Shown here in pieces: positions 48,168-56,520 of a stretch of 64,000 nucleotides of DNA. Location: assembly GCF_004137855.1 (NCBI RefSeq), contig NZ_QBKB01000002.1, positions 1,227,224-1,291,223 on the forward strand, in the 5' to 3' direction. The stretch comes from Methanohalophilus profundi (lineage in GTDB: Archaea > Halobacteriota > Methanosarcinia > Methanosarcinales > Methanosarcinaceae). A program made the translations under genes and the position numbers. The first letter of the stretch is position 1; each line of letters opens with the position of its first letter. The notes under the pieces were generated by a model. The model made no database searches and was not told the origin of the DNA. It saw only the letters and a program-made list of their open reading frames with translations.

Positions 48168-48207
48168 AATCGCCAGTTAGGTTTGAGGATATATATCTAA
48201 TTGATGC

Positions 48208-49077
48208 TTATTGGATATTGCCGGCTGCATGTGCGGCTATGAATTCCCTTAGTAGTTTTGTACCGAGCAGGGCTGTCTGTCCACTGTCATAGTCCGGAGC
48301 AATTTCCATAATATCAAAACCAATCGTGTGGGGGGCAAAAGCATGTATCAGGTCCCTTACCTGCCAGGGATCAAGACCAAAGGGCTCAGGAGTACCTGTT
48401 GCAGGGGCATAAGCAGGGTCTAGACAGTCCATATCCAGAGATAGGTAGAATTGTGAGGTCCCTATTTCTTTCATAACCTTTGTAGCAATTTTTTTGGCAG
48501 AGTAATCTTTCACTTTTTCCGGTGTGTAATAGGATATGTGATTATCTTTTGCAAAATCCCATTCATCCCGGGGTCCGCTCCTGGTTCCAATGGATACATA
48601 CCTGTCGGTGGCCTCTTCCAAGATATGCCGGCTGACACACGCATGGTTATTTTTCACTCCGCCAAACTCTTCCCGCAGGTCAAAATGAGCATCCAGTGCG
48701 ATCACTCCAATGTCATCATCGTCTTTTGCACAGGCTTTAACGGTGGAAAGAGTAAGGGAGTGTTCCCCGCCCATCATTATGGGAATCTTTTCATTTTTTA
48801 CTATGTCCCTGGTATCATAGTAAAGGTCCCTGAGGGTTTCATCAACTGAAGAATAAACTTCAAGATTGCCTGCATCATGAATCGGAATAGATGCAAGGTC
48901 AATATCAAAAAAAGGATTGTAGCTTTCAAAATTTTCAGACGCCTGTCTCATAGCATCCGGAGCCCTGCGGCTTCCCGGCCTGTAAGAGGAAGTCCCGTCA
49001 AAAGGGACTCCGAATACAACATATTTTGCAGCCCCGTAATCCCACAGGGCGTCCATCATGAGGGGCTGGTAGAACAT
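48208..49077 (-). CDS. speB: Agmatinase
   Basis: This Mn2+ ureohydrolase turns agmatine into putrescine. The 289 residues have MGGEHSLTLS, ALDAHFDLREEF and SLDMDCLDPAYAPATGT, the metal-ligand motifs. GTPEPFGLDP is typical of agmatinase. It is 8 bp from aIF5A in the same direction, which links polyamine synthesis to hypusine formation. The first step, PdaD, is at 25460. Confidence 0.95.
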   Translation of the reverse strand: MFYQPLMMDALWDYGAAKYVVFGVPFDGTSSYRPGSRRAPDAMRQASENFESYNPFFDIDLASIPIHDAGNLEVYSSVDETLRDLYYDTRDIVKNEKIPIMMGGEHSLTLSTVKACAKDDDDIGVIALDAHFDLREEFGGVKNNHACVSRHILEEATDRYVSIGTRSGPRDEWDFAKDNHISYYTPEKVKDYSAKKIATKVMKEIGTSQFYLSLDMDCLDPAYAPATGTPEPFGLDPWQVRDLIHAFAPHTIGFDIMEIAPDYDSGQTALLGTKLLREFIAAHAAGNIQ

Positions 49078-49085
49078 TTCGTTAT

Positions 49086-49469
49086 TTAACGCAGGTCTAT
49101 CTTCATTTTACCCATAGCGGTTATGTATGAAATGTCTCCTCCTTCGTTCACCCTGTCCTTGTATTCATCGGGTATCTCCATTTCGAAGGTGGAGTATTCT
49201 TCCATATCCATGAGTTGGGCAATGTTTCCTGTGACGGAAAGTACCTGTGCACTTTTCCTTTCGACAATAGGCACAAAGGTCTTTGAGGAAACAGAACTTA
49301 CGATTGAGCGTTTTTGTCCATCGAAGATACCAACTGCGTCAATCCTTGCTTTAGCAGAACCGTGTTTTCCGGGTTTGGATTTTGACAGACCCTTGATAGT
49401 GCATGGTTCGTCATCGATTAGTATATATTTGCCTTCCTTGAGTTCCTTTACTTCAACCTGTTGTTTCAT
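49086..49469 (-). CDS. Translation factor aIF5A
   Basis: The archaeal eIF5A homologue, about 127 residues. The loop KSKPGKHGSAKARIDA carries the lysine (in GKHG) that deoxyhypusine synthase modifies. The N-terminal SH3-like domain and C-terminal OB domain (VLSVTGNIAQLMDMEEYS) are both present. It helps ribosomes at difficult peptide bonds. Its gene precedes speB in transcription; dys is at 27061. Confidence 0.97.
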   Translation of the reverse strand: MKQQVEVKELKEGKYILIDDEPCTIKGLSKSKPGKHGSAKARIDAVGIFDGQKRSIVSSVSSKTFVPIVERKSAQVLSVTGNIAQLMDMEEYSTFEMEIPDEYKDRVNEGGDISYITAMGKMKIDLR

Positions 49470-49555
49470 GTGATTACACTCCTTTGATAAATTATGAACA
49501 TTTGATAGTCAGGGGTATAATTTTCGGTTCCCTTATATCAACTTAACGAACTGAT

Positions 49556-49904
49556 TCATCGTAATAAATGGCTTTTTTCCATTTCCAGTAATTTTTTCTT
49601 TAATTCTGTGCCACCTGCATAGCCACCTATACTATTTTTAGCAACTACCCTGTGGCAGGGTATTACCAGGGGATAAGGGTTTTTGTTGAGCGCCCGGCCG
49701 ACTGCGGCTGGCTTTAATTTTACCAATGTCTTTTGCCAGTTGCCCGTATGTGCGTGTTTGTCCGTAAGGAATTTTTCGGGTGGCTTCCAGGACTTCCCGC
49801 TGGAACTTTGTAAGATGCGTAAGGTCAGGCTCGTATTTCAGGAAATCCACATGCTCGCCTGCGAGATATTTCATGATGTCGCAACACAGCTGCTGCATAT
49901 TCAT
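49556..49904 (-). CDS. ogt: Methylated-DNA-protein-cysteine methyltransferase domain (frameshifted in this sequence)
   Basis: An alkyltransferase of about 116 residues containing only the DNA-binding/active domain. The first part reads TKFQREVLEATRKIPYGQTRTYGQLAKDIGK. The frame changes near 49704-49706, where two bases (GC) of an expected SRAVG-type segment appear missing, and continues RALNKNPYPLVIPCHRVVA with the PCHR active Cys. The end is KKKLLEMEKSHLLR, with stop at 49556. The start overlaps the stop of the upstream protease (ATGA). The two-part reading is reconstructed by me; family assignment is firm. Confidence 0.88.
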
Positions 49905-50605
49905 TTTTTGCCTTTAAAAACCTCTTTCTCGATTTGTTTGCGTTGCTTGCGCATTATTCTCCAGCCAATCCCGTGGTATCCTATTATGGTTACGATTACT
50001 ATTATTGCACCTATAAGGTAGGGGAAAGTGGATTTCAAGAGGAGGGGGTTGATGTTGTCACGTTGTTCATAGCTGGGATACATGATATCTCCTCTGTCTG
50101 TGCTATGTCCCAGTCCCAGGGCATGTCCTATTTCGTGCTTGGACACCTCCTGCATATTTGCATCGCCATATTGCACCCAGGAAAAACCCTGGTAATTTCC
50201 TGCTTCAAGCACAATTTCAGCATGCAGGTATTTGTTCCCGACAATGGTGGGTCTACAGTATCCAGCCACTCCTTCATCGGCTCCTTCTACCTTTTCAAGA
50301 TTTTCAACCCAGCGAACATTTATGTCAGCGTCAGGATTGTCGATGACCTTGAATACCGGCTGGTAACTGAGGGCTCCGTTGCCACCTTTTTCCCAGTAAT
50401 CCAGGGCAATTTCAACCTGTTCTCTGTAGGTGGGGCTGTAGTGTTCAGGCGTATCCTTATCATCTATATATACTGTTATGGGGCTGTGGTCCCAGGGTTT
50501 GTCTGATATTTTTTCAATATCTGCAAGGGATGTGCTGGTGAAAAATATCATGACGGCAAGTAGTACGAAAAGGATTTTTCTAGCCGGTATTTTCATACCA
50601 ACCAA
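49901..50605 (-). CDS. Matrixin-like zinc metalloprotease, membrane-anchored
   Basis: A 234-residue exported protein with a signal peptide (about 28 residues) and a metzincin motif HEIGHALGLGH followed by STDRGDIMYPSY with the Met-turn, giving the HExxHxxGxxH zinc site. A C-terminal helix (about 190-212) and a Lys/Arg-rich tail anchor it. The catalytic domain faces outside. Matrixins are common in eukaryotes but rarely noted in archaea. Its gene overlaps ogt by 4 bp. Peptide substrates are unknown. Confidence 0.87.
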   Translation of the reverse strand: MVGMKIPARKILFVLLAVMIFFTSTSLADIEKISDKPWDHSPITVYIDDKDTPEHYSPTYREQVEIALDYWEKGGNGALSYQPVFKVIDNPDADINVRWVENLEKVEGADEGVAGYCRPTIVGNKYLHAEIVLEAGNYQGFSWVQYGDANMQEVSKHEIGHALGLGHSTDRGDIMYPSYEQRDNINPLLLKSTFPYLIGAIIVIVTIIGYHGIGWRIMRKQRKQIEKEVFKGKK

Positions 50606-50678
50606 TAATCTCCCATCAAAAATAAAGATTGCCCGGGGTACAATTATATTTTAATAGTGGCAGAATTATTTTCTTCCT

Positions 50679-51446
50679 ATGTTTAAAAAGTCATTAATTA
50701 TGGTCGTTGCTCTTTTCATACTAATTTCTTGTGGATGTCTTTCTTCGGATGAAAGCCAGATTGTGAATTCGACCACAACGGTTGCCAGCGTGATAGATGG
50801 GGATACTTTTGTGACGGATTCCGGGGAGAAAGTAAGACTAATCGGGATAGATACACCGGAGGTAGATGAACCCTATTATACCGAGGCAAAATATTATTTG
50901 TCCAACCGGATCGAAGGTAAGCAGGTTTTGCTGGAAGGGGATAGCAGTAACCGGGATACTTATGACCGTTTATTGAGATACGTTTGGCTTGACGGTGAAC
51001 TGGTAAACAGGGAGCTTGTGGAAGAAGGTTTGGCTCTGGCCAAGGCCTATGAGCCCGACACGAAATATCAGCATATTTTTGCTGAAGCCCAGCAACATGC
51101 AAGAGCTGAGAAATCAGGGATCTGGTCCTATTTGAAAAATAACAATACCGCAGTTATTTCTTATCTGGAAGCAGGTAACCACATAGGTGAGGTGAAAACG
51201 GTTGAAGGTACGGTGGTATCAACAGCTAAAATTGAAGAGGATGGTATAATCTATCTGAATTTCTATGATCCTTACAAAGGTTACTTCACTGTAATTATAT
51301 GGCAGGACAGCTGGTCAAACTTTCCTCAATCTCCTGATATTTACTATGAGGGTAAGGATGTACTGGTGACAGGTAAGATACAGGATTACAAGGGCACACC
51401 TGAGATTGAACTAAGTGGAGTTTCACAGATTGAAATTGTGGGGTGA
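50679..51446 (+). CDS. Thermonuclease-family lipoprotein with OB-fold tail
   Basis: A 255-residue exported protein with a lipobox (ISCGC, Cys at about 20) and an SNase domain: SVIDGDTFVTDSGEKVRLIGIDTPE, RDTYDRLLRYVW and EKSGIW, with the D/R/E residues of staphylococcal nuclease conserved. A C-terminal OB-like domain (VEGTVVSTAKIEE to GTPEIELSGVSQIEIV) follows. It probably degrades extracellular DNA/RNA at the membrane. A TATA-like TATATTTTAAT lies about 30 nt upstream, and a hairpin terminator follows. Confidence 0.9.
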   Translation: MFKKSLIMVVALFILISCGCLSSDESQIVNSTTTVASVIDGDTFVTDSGEKVRLIGIDTPEVDEPYYTEAKYYLSNRIEGKQVLLEGDSSNRDTYDRLLRYVWLDGELVNRELVEEGLALAKAYEPDTKYQHIFAEAQQHARAEKSGIWSYLKNNNTAVISYLEAGNHIGEVKTVEGTVVSTAKIEEDGIIYLNFYDPYKGYFTVIIWQDSWSNFPQSPDIYYEGKDVLVTGKIQDYKGTPEIELSGVSQIEIVG

Positions 51447-51450
51447 ACTT

Positions 51451-51476
51451 AAGGGGGCCTTTGTCAGCCCCCTTTT
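51451..51476 (+). terminator. Strong hairpin terminator after thermonuclease gene
   Basis: AAGGGGGC (51451-51458) pairs with GCCCCCTT (51467-51474), 8 bp, loop of 8 nt, followed by TT. It separates the + strand nuclease gene from the convergent - strand small membrane gene. Confidence 0.75.
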
Positions 51477-51496
51477 GCACAATTGGTTTACTGTTG

Positions 51497-51772
51497 TTAA
51501 TGTAGCATCGTCACTATTTTCCTTGATATTTCTTTGAAAATCGAAATAGCAATAGCGATTATCGCATATAACAGTAAAATGGCGAAAATACTGCCTATTA
51601 TGTAACCGGGAAGCATAAAGTATGAGTTATAATCTCCCGGGTTTGGATGGAAGTAGCCAAGTAAATAATATAATATTGTATTTATTGCCAGTATAAAAAG
51701 TGCTACAGTTGACAATTTGTTAATAGATGGTTTGTATGACATTGTGTCCCTTATGATTTTGTTACTTTGCAT
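51497..51772 (-). CDS. Small membrane protein, two or three helices
   Basis: A 91-residue hydrophobic protein. A start at 51742 (MSYKPSINK) is as plausible as 51772. Helices are at about residues 20-42 and 55-80, with a charged C-terminus. I do not recognise a family. It and the next gene (51821) are - strand membrane proteins of similar size. Confidence 0.55.
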   Translation of the reverse strand: MQSNKIIRDTMSYKPSINKLSTVALFILAINTILYYLLGYFHPNPGDYNSYFMLPGYIIGSIFAILLLYAIIAIAISIFKEISRKIVTMLH

Positions 51773-51820
51773 CTGCGGTAATGTTTGATATACAATATAC
51801 TTAATATAGGCATTAATAAA

Positions 51821-52195
51821 TCAATTAATACCACTGAAAATTACCAGCATCCAGACGATACTTAAACATATTGCAACGAGAAGATGTCCTATCTTCCTTT
51901 CTGAAGCCAGGTATCCGGCCCCGCCTCCCAAAACATCCAAAACTCCAATATAAGCGGTCACTTTAAGGATATAACTCAAACCGTAAGTGTAAGGGTGAGC
52001 ACTTATTCCTAAAAAATGCCCATAAATCATAAGGCTGGTTATTGGTACCACTCCTACTACAATCCCCCCCACCTTATCTTTTGTGACCCATCCATAAATA
52101 ATCGGTATAACAGGCAAAAGAAAAACCATTTCACCAAGTGCTATTTTATTGCCTGTTGTTTCTTCAAGTGCGTGCTCGAATGCATCGATGTTCAT
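51821..52195 (-). CDS. Membrane protein of unknown function, 124 residues
   Basis: A protein with four predicted membrane helices (about residues 20-36, 41-60, 75-95, 103-122) and a helical cytoplasmic N-terminus. A glycine-rich GGGAGYL connects the last two. I do not recognise a family. It is followed by another small membrane gene and preceded by a gap of about 150 bp, with AT-rich promoter-like sequence near 52215-52260. Confidence 0.55.
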   Translation of the reverse strand: MNIDAFEHALEETTGNKIALGEMVFLLPVIPIIYGWVTKDKVGGIVVGVVPITSLMIYGHFLGISAHPYTYGLSYILKVTAYIGVLDVLGGGAGYLASERKIGHLLVAICLSIVWMLVIFSGIN

Positions 52196-52300
52196 AAAAA
52201 AAGATGACTATCAATACTGATAAAATTATTGAATATATTAATGTAGTATTCTGAATATTTTTTGTATATTTCTGTAGGTCCATATAATTTCCTCAAAATA

Positions 52301-52323
52301 AGAAGGTGATCAAATCACCTTCT
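52301..52323 (-). terminator. Terminator after the secreted protein gene
   Basis: AGAAGGTGAT-CAA-ATCACCTTCT is a perfect 10-bp stem with a 3-nt loop at 52301-52323, 24 bp after the - strand stop at 52348. On the - strand it is followed by TATTTTG, fitting a hairpin-plus-T signal. Confidence 0.75.
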
Positions 52324-52347
52324 ATTTATAGCGCAGCCTTTACAGTT

Positions 52348-53319
52348 TTAACTTCCGACCTTAAATATACAGGTCGCTTCTCCGTCACAGAATGGTTCCT
52401 GATTTGGAGTCCCTTCTTCATTGTCGAGTTCCTCATAATCATAAAGTACCCACCAGTTAGAAACATCATTATCAAAGAAACCAGCAACCAGGTCTTCAGC
52501 AGTTTCAAGTTCAATCACTTCATGGAGTGGCAGGCTGTCACGATGTGCATTTCCAACAATATCTTGAGTGGAAAGATCAAATAATCTAACATGATAGCGC
52601 TCAGTAAGCAAACCTGTTTTATCGTCTGCCACACCTTCGTCTAAAACCCAATCATATTGCGGATCAGATACATACTGGTTATGCTCATATGGATAAGCTA
52701 CGCTAACCCAACCTTCATCCAATATTTTTCCCTTTATTGTGCTCATATTGGTTCCTTCCCATGCCAGATTAATCGGATCAGCTCTGGTATATACACCGTA
52801 GTATTCAGACCACGTGTATTGCGGGTATTCATACCCTATGTCCCACCATTCAAATGGGTCAGTTTCCGTAGTCATTACCACTGTTTTTTCAGTTACAGTG
52901 ATTCTTTGGTTCTCTTCGGTAAGAGCAAAAGTTTCACCATTTAATGACAGCGCTTTTTCGGCATTTTCAGGAACTTTAAGTTTTTCCATCTTTTCGAACT
53001 TATTGATTCCTAGATTCTTTTTCAGTTCTCTGCCGGTGTAGGTCTCTTTGATTTCAATCAATCCGTCTTTGTACGTGTATGTCTTGGTTGAAGTGACATT
53101 CAAAGTATGGTTCTGCATCCATTGTTCAGTCTGTTCTTTCATCCAAAGTTTAGTTTCTTCGTCCTTTTGGGTTTCCATCATCCATTGTTTTAGTTCTTTT
53201 GGCATCTGTACTTTGTCAGATGTGCTTGAATCTGCACACACAGCTGGTACAAAAACCAAGTTTAACAGCAATATTGCTGCAAGCATTGCACCTATGCCAA
53301 ATTTAACACTTGTTTTCAT
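52348..53319 (-). CDS. Secreted protein of unknown function, 323 residues
   Basis: An exported protein with a signal peptide of about 30 residues (MLAAILLLNLVFVPAVCA), then a charged helical segment with repeated WM pairs (ELKQWMMETQ, KLWMKEQTEQWMQN), and a tryptophan-rich body (DPFEWWDIGYEYPQYTW, VSNWWVLYDYE). Two late Cys (PFCDGEATCIF) could form a disulfide. I do not recognise a family. It has its own promoter with two inverted repeats upstream and a clear terminator. Confidence 0.7.
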   Translation of the reverse strand: MKTSVKFGIGAMLAAILLLNLVFVPAVCADSSTSDKVQMPKELKQWMMETQKDEETKLWMKEQTEQWMQNHTLNVTSTKTYTYKDGLIEIKETYTGRELKKNLGINKFEKMEKLKVPENAEKALSLNGETFALTEENQRITVTEKTVVMTTETDPFEWWDIGYEYPQYTWSEYYGVYTRADPINLAWEGTNMSTIKGKILDEGWVSVAYPYEHNQYVSDPQYDWVLDEGVADDKTGLLTERYHVRLFDLSTQDIVGNAHRDSLPLHEVIELETAEDLVAGFFDNDVSNWWVLYDYEELDNEEGTPNQEPFCDGEATCIFKVGS

Positions 53320-53342
53320 CGATTTACCTCTTTGATTTTACT

Positions 53343-53397
53343 CTAGAGGCAAAGCTATGTTTATATAATGTAAAGAGCAAACTAGCTCTGCCTCTAG
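53343..53397 (-). promoter_or_regulatory. 15-bp inverted repeat enclosing a TATA box
   Basis: CTAGAGGCAAAGCTA (53343-53357) and TAGCTCTGCCTCTAG (53383-53397) are inverted copies with 14 of 15 matches. The 25-nt middle holds TTTATATAATG, a TATA box that on the - strand lies 40 nt before the ATG at 53319. The pair is well placed to be an operator or a hairpin over the promoter of the secreted protein gene. Confidence 0.6.
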
Positions 53398-53401
53398 GCC
53401 G

Positions 53402-53443
53402 ATGTGGGGTTCTGGTTGGTTAATATTCATTGGAACCCCACAT
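53402..53443. repeat. 11-bp perfect inverted repeat
   Basis: ATGTGGGGTTC (53402-53412) and GAACCCCACAT (53433-53443), loop of 20 nt, lie just beside the previous inverted repeat. The GC-rich arms stand out in AT-rich surroundings. It could be a terminator, a binding site or a small structured RNA; I cannot tell. Confidence 0.6.
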
Positions 53444-53571
53444 TGTAAATAAATAGTATCTACATGATACTTATTGTTTGTGCTGGTGTAATTTTATCAC
53501 ACGCATTAATATTAATCATTTAGATCAATCCAGTATATTTTATTCTAGAAGTCACACAACTATTAGGCAAT

Positions 53572-54035
53572 CGGACGAAAAATATTAATCGGCTTCTCTC
53601 GCTTTATCCAGTATGGAAAACAAACTGGCAGTGGTCTTTGACAGTGCGGGAACATTGTTGCATATGTACCGTGTTGCCAGGGATATGTCCAACGGGATGA
53701 TGCTGGAAGATATAGAAAGCACGATGCTGGTGGCAGGTCGCAAAGGCAGGGCACTTGTAGTGCTCCATGCCGATATGGAGATGATACTGGAGTCACAACC
53801 CCGCGGACGAAAAATATTAATCGGCTTCTCTCGCTTTATCCAGTATGGAAAACAAACTGGCAGTGGTCTTTGACAGTGCGGGAACATTGTTGCATATGTA
53901 CCGTGTTGCCAGGGATATGTCCAACGGGATGATGCTGGAAGATATAGAAAGCACGATGCTGGTGGCAGGTCGCAAAGGCAGGGCACTTGTAGTGCTCCAT
54001 GCCGATATGGAGATGATACTGGAGTCACAACCCCG
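53572..54035 (+). repeat. Perfect 232-bp tandem duplication
   Basis: 53572-53803 and 53804-54035 are identical, each starting CGGACGAAAAATATTAATCGG. The unit holds the leader and the first about 64 codons of the HAD gene. Because 232 is not a multiple of 3, the first copy runs out of frame and gives only a short chimera (53613-53873), while the second is part of the intact gene. Confidence 0.95.
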
Positions 54036-54654
54036 CCGGTTACTTTCGGATTTCATGGAAAGAGAACACGTAGAGCTGGATGTGAGCTGTTCCAATGGTG
54101 AGGTATCCCCCTCTGAAATCTCAAAAATCGTCCAGCAAAGCGATTTGGTTCTCGGGGATGTCCAGGAGGTATTTTGCAGGGTTAAGACCCGCTGTCCCAA
54201 TATCTTTTACTTGGCGTGTGGGTTTATAGTAGATGTTGTTGAGCAGTCAGTAACCTATGTGGTTAGTACGGGGGGCCGCCTTTATCCTGAAAGCAAGGAT
54301 ACCTTGCAAGCTCTTCATCAGAGGGGAGTGGGTCTTTATATTGCCTCAGGAGATAGCATGAAAAACCTGAACAGACTCTCCCGCTGCATAGGTGTTCCTA
54401 TTGATGGGGTTTTTGATATTGCCTCTACATTTGACAAGGAAAGAATTATTAAGGATCTTAAAAAACAGTACTATAAAGTCATTATGGTGGGCGACGGGAT
54501 GAATGATATGCTGGCATTAAGATCAGCTGATGTGGGAATTCTTACAGTTCAGCAGGGGGACTCCCGCCCTCCCAGATTGCAGGAATCTGCTGATGTAGTG
54601 GTGGGCAATATTGCTGAAGTTGTCAGGTTTGCAGATGTGGCAATTTCATCTTAA
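53845..54654 (+). CDS. HAD-superfamily phosphatase (soluble P-type-ATPase-like)
   Basis: A 269-residue HAD protein. The nucleophile motif is VVFDSAGTLL (Asp at about 10), motif II lies in GVGLYIASGDS (about 167-177), motif III lysine near FDKERIIKDL, and motif IV GDGMNDMLALRSADVG, the form typical of P-type ATPases. Note the FDSAG motif: the usual second Asp (DxD) is Ser. The intervening cap domain is about 140 residues. Its substrate is unknown. The 5' end is duplicated upstream; the intact start is ATG 53845. Confidence 0.87.
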   Translation: MENKLAVVFDSAGTLLHMYRVARDMSNGMMLEDIESTMLVAGRKGRALVVLHADMEMILESQPRRLLSDFMEREHVELDVSCSNGEVSPSEISKIVQQSDLVLGDVQEVFCRVKTRCPNIFYLACGFIVDVVEQSVTYVVSTGGRLYPESKDTLQALHQRGVGLYIASGDSMKNLNRLSRCIGVPIDGVFDIASTFDKERIIKDLKKQYYKVIMVGDGMNDMLALRSADVGILTVQQGDSRPPRLQESADVVVGNIAEVVRFADVAISS

Positions 54655-54785
54655 CACTATCAGAAGCCGGTTTTTAAAAGTTAACAGCGATATAATTATG
54701 CGTTACGTTTATGTAGTGTTCAATGTAATCCAGATATAAAATACCAGATTTAAATTTTTGGTTATGTTGGGCCTGGTCACAGGTT

Positions 54786-54807
54786 TATGGTTTTGTGCAT
54801 ACCGTGC
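54786..54807 (+). promoter_or_regulatory. Partial copy of the shared promoter element, upstream of atwA
   Basis: TATGGTTTTGTGCATACC then GTGC (54786-54807) keeps the two outer blocks, TATGGTT and ATACCGTGC, with the same spacing as copies A and B. It lies 69 nt before the atwA ATG, almost the same distance as copy B to thioredoxin (67 nt). No TATATA is at the A/B position. It suggests a shared factor but is weaker than the A-B match. Confidence 0.45.
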
Positions 54808-54876
54808 AAAATGTTAAGTACATTTACTGTATAATCTCAAAACAGGTCTGATAATATCCATGTCGGAGGTACTCAA

Positions 54877-56490
54877 ATGTCATTATTCATCGAGATCAAA
54901 GATCTTACCATCTCTTATAATGGTGCAGCGGTCTTAAAGAATATCAATCTCAATATAAATGAAGGTGAAGTTGTCGGAATCTTGGGAAAAAGCGGTTCCG
55001 GTAAAACGGTATTGATGCATGCGCTTCGCGGTGCCGAGGAATTAGATGAAATCACAGGTTCAATAATCTATCACGTTGCACGCTGTGAAAAATGTGGCTA
55101 TATAGAACCACCCAGTATGGTGGGGAAGGCCTGTTCACATTGCGAAAACAGTAATTTTGAAGCGTTTGAAGCAGATTTTGCAAAACTTGACATCCATAAT
55201 AACGAGCGCAGGGCAGTATCCCGAAGGGTTGCGATTATGCTCCAGAGGACCTTTGCCCTTTATGGAGATGACAGGGTAATTGCCAATGTAGTAAATTCCC
55301 TGACAGAGATTGGTTACAGTGGTCCCGATGCAATGGAGCATGCTGTACAACTTCTTGAAGAAGTTCGTCTCTCCCACAGGATGATGCATGTTGCTCGTGA
55401 TTTAAGTGGTGGTGAGAAACAGAGGGTAGTTCTTGCACGCCAGCTTGTGAGAAATCCCATGCTGCTGCTTGCAGACGAACCGACAGGAACTCTTGACCCC
55501 AGGACAGCAAAAGTGGTACATGATGTTGTAGAGGATACAGTTTCATCCCACAACATGACAATGGTAATCACTTCTCACTGGTCAGATGTCATTGAGGATT
55601 TGGCTGATAGGGCAATTATCCTTGAGGACGGGGAAATTGTATGTGAAGGTGATGCCTGTGATGTCTCCCGCGACTTTATGAAAATGGTCACTGATATTGG
55701 TGAATGGGAAAAAGCCAATGTAGGCGAGGACATCATCAGGGTGGAAGACCTTGTGAAAAAATACATCTCCGTTTCAAGAGGAGTAGTTTATGCCGTAGGC
55801 GGTGTGAGCTTTAATGTGAAGGAAGGTGAGATATTCGGGCTTGCAGGTACCAGTGGTGCAGGGAAGACAACTACTTCTGAAATGCTCATGGGCAATGTAC
55901 AACCAACAAGCGGGGCAGTGCATGTTCGCGTTGGTGATGAGTGGGTGAATATGAGAGAACCCGGAGCTGACAACAGGGGCCGTGCAGTTCGCTACATGGG
56001 TATCCTGCATCAGGAATATGGTCTGTACACACACAGGACAATCATCGATAACCTGACCGAATCCATCGGGATCGATCTTCCCTATGAACTTGCTACCAGA
56101 AAGGCTATCAATACTCTTGTGACAAGCGGTTTTACTGAAAACAAAGCCAAATCCATCCTTCCTAAAATGGCAGATGAGGTAAGTGAAGGAGAGAGGCACA
56201 GGGTTGCTCTGGCTCAGATTTTAATGAAAGAACCAAATATCATTTTAATGGATGAACCAACTGGGACAATGGATCCGATTACAAGGACCGAGGTAACCAA
56301 ATCCATCCTGAAGGCAAGGGAAGAGATGGGCAATACATTTGTGATAGTTTCGCATGATATGGATTTCCTTACTGATATCTGTGACCGTGTAGCACTAATG
56401 AGAGATTCAAAGATAGTTGATATCGGAGAACCAGAAACCGTCCTTTCCCAGCTTACTGAAAAGGAACTTGAAGAAGTTCCTCAACAGTAA
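54877..56490 (+). CDS. atwA: Methyl-coenzyme M reductase activation component A2 (AtwA)
   Basis: AtwA is the ATPase that helps reduce the Ni of F430 in MCR to the active Ni(I) state. The 537 residues hold two ABC domains: Walker [14 protein letters not shown] and [13 protein letters not shown]; signatures LSGGEKQR and VSEGERHR; Walker [13 protein letters not shown] and [12 protein letters not shown]. An insertion in NBD1 has [10 protein letters not shown] and CSHCEN, a four-Cys zinc or Fe-S site. It heads the run of methanogenesis marker genes, mmp3 starting 30 bp downstream. Confidence 0.95.
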   Translation: MSLFIEIKDLTISYNGAAVLKNINLNINEGEVVGILGKSGSGKTVLMHALRGAEELDEITGSIIYHVARCEKCGYIEPPSMVGKACSHCENSNFEAFEADFAKLDIHNNERRAVSRRVAIMLQRTFALYGDDRVIANVVNSLTEIGYSGPDAMEHAVQLLEEVRLSHRMMHVARDLSGGEKQRVVLARQLVRNPMLLLADEPTGTLDPRTAKVVHDVVEDTVSSHNMTMVITSHWSDVIEDLADRAIILEDGEIVCEGDACDVSRDFMKMVTDIGEWEKANVGEDIIRVEDLVKKYISVSRGVVYAVGGVSFNVKEGEIFGLAGTSGAGKTTTSEMLMGNVQPTSGAVHVRVGDEWVNMREPGADNRGRAVRYMGILHQEYGLYTHRTIIDNLTESIGIDLPYELATRKAINTLVTSGFTENKAKSILPKMADEVSEGERHRVALAQILMKEPNIILMDEPTGTMDPITRTEVTKSILKAREEMGNTFVIVSHDMDFLTDICDRVALMRDSKIVDIGEPETVLSQLTEKELEEVPQQ

Positions 56491-56520
56491 CTTTATTATT
56501 AAGTGCTCTCTATGTAGTGA

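Noticed and set aside
53613-53873. Separate small gene at the first copy of the 232-bp duplication
   Set aside because: Its sequence is the HAD gene start joined out of frame to the repeat leader; it is a by-product of the duplication.
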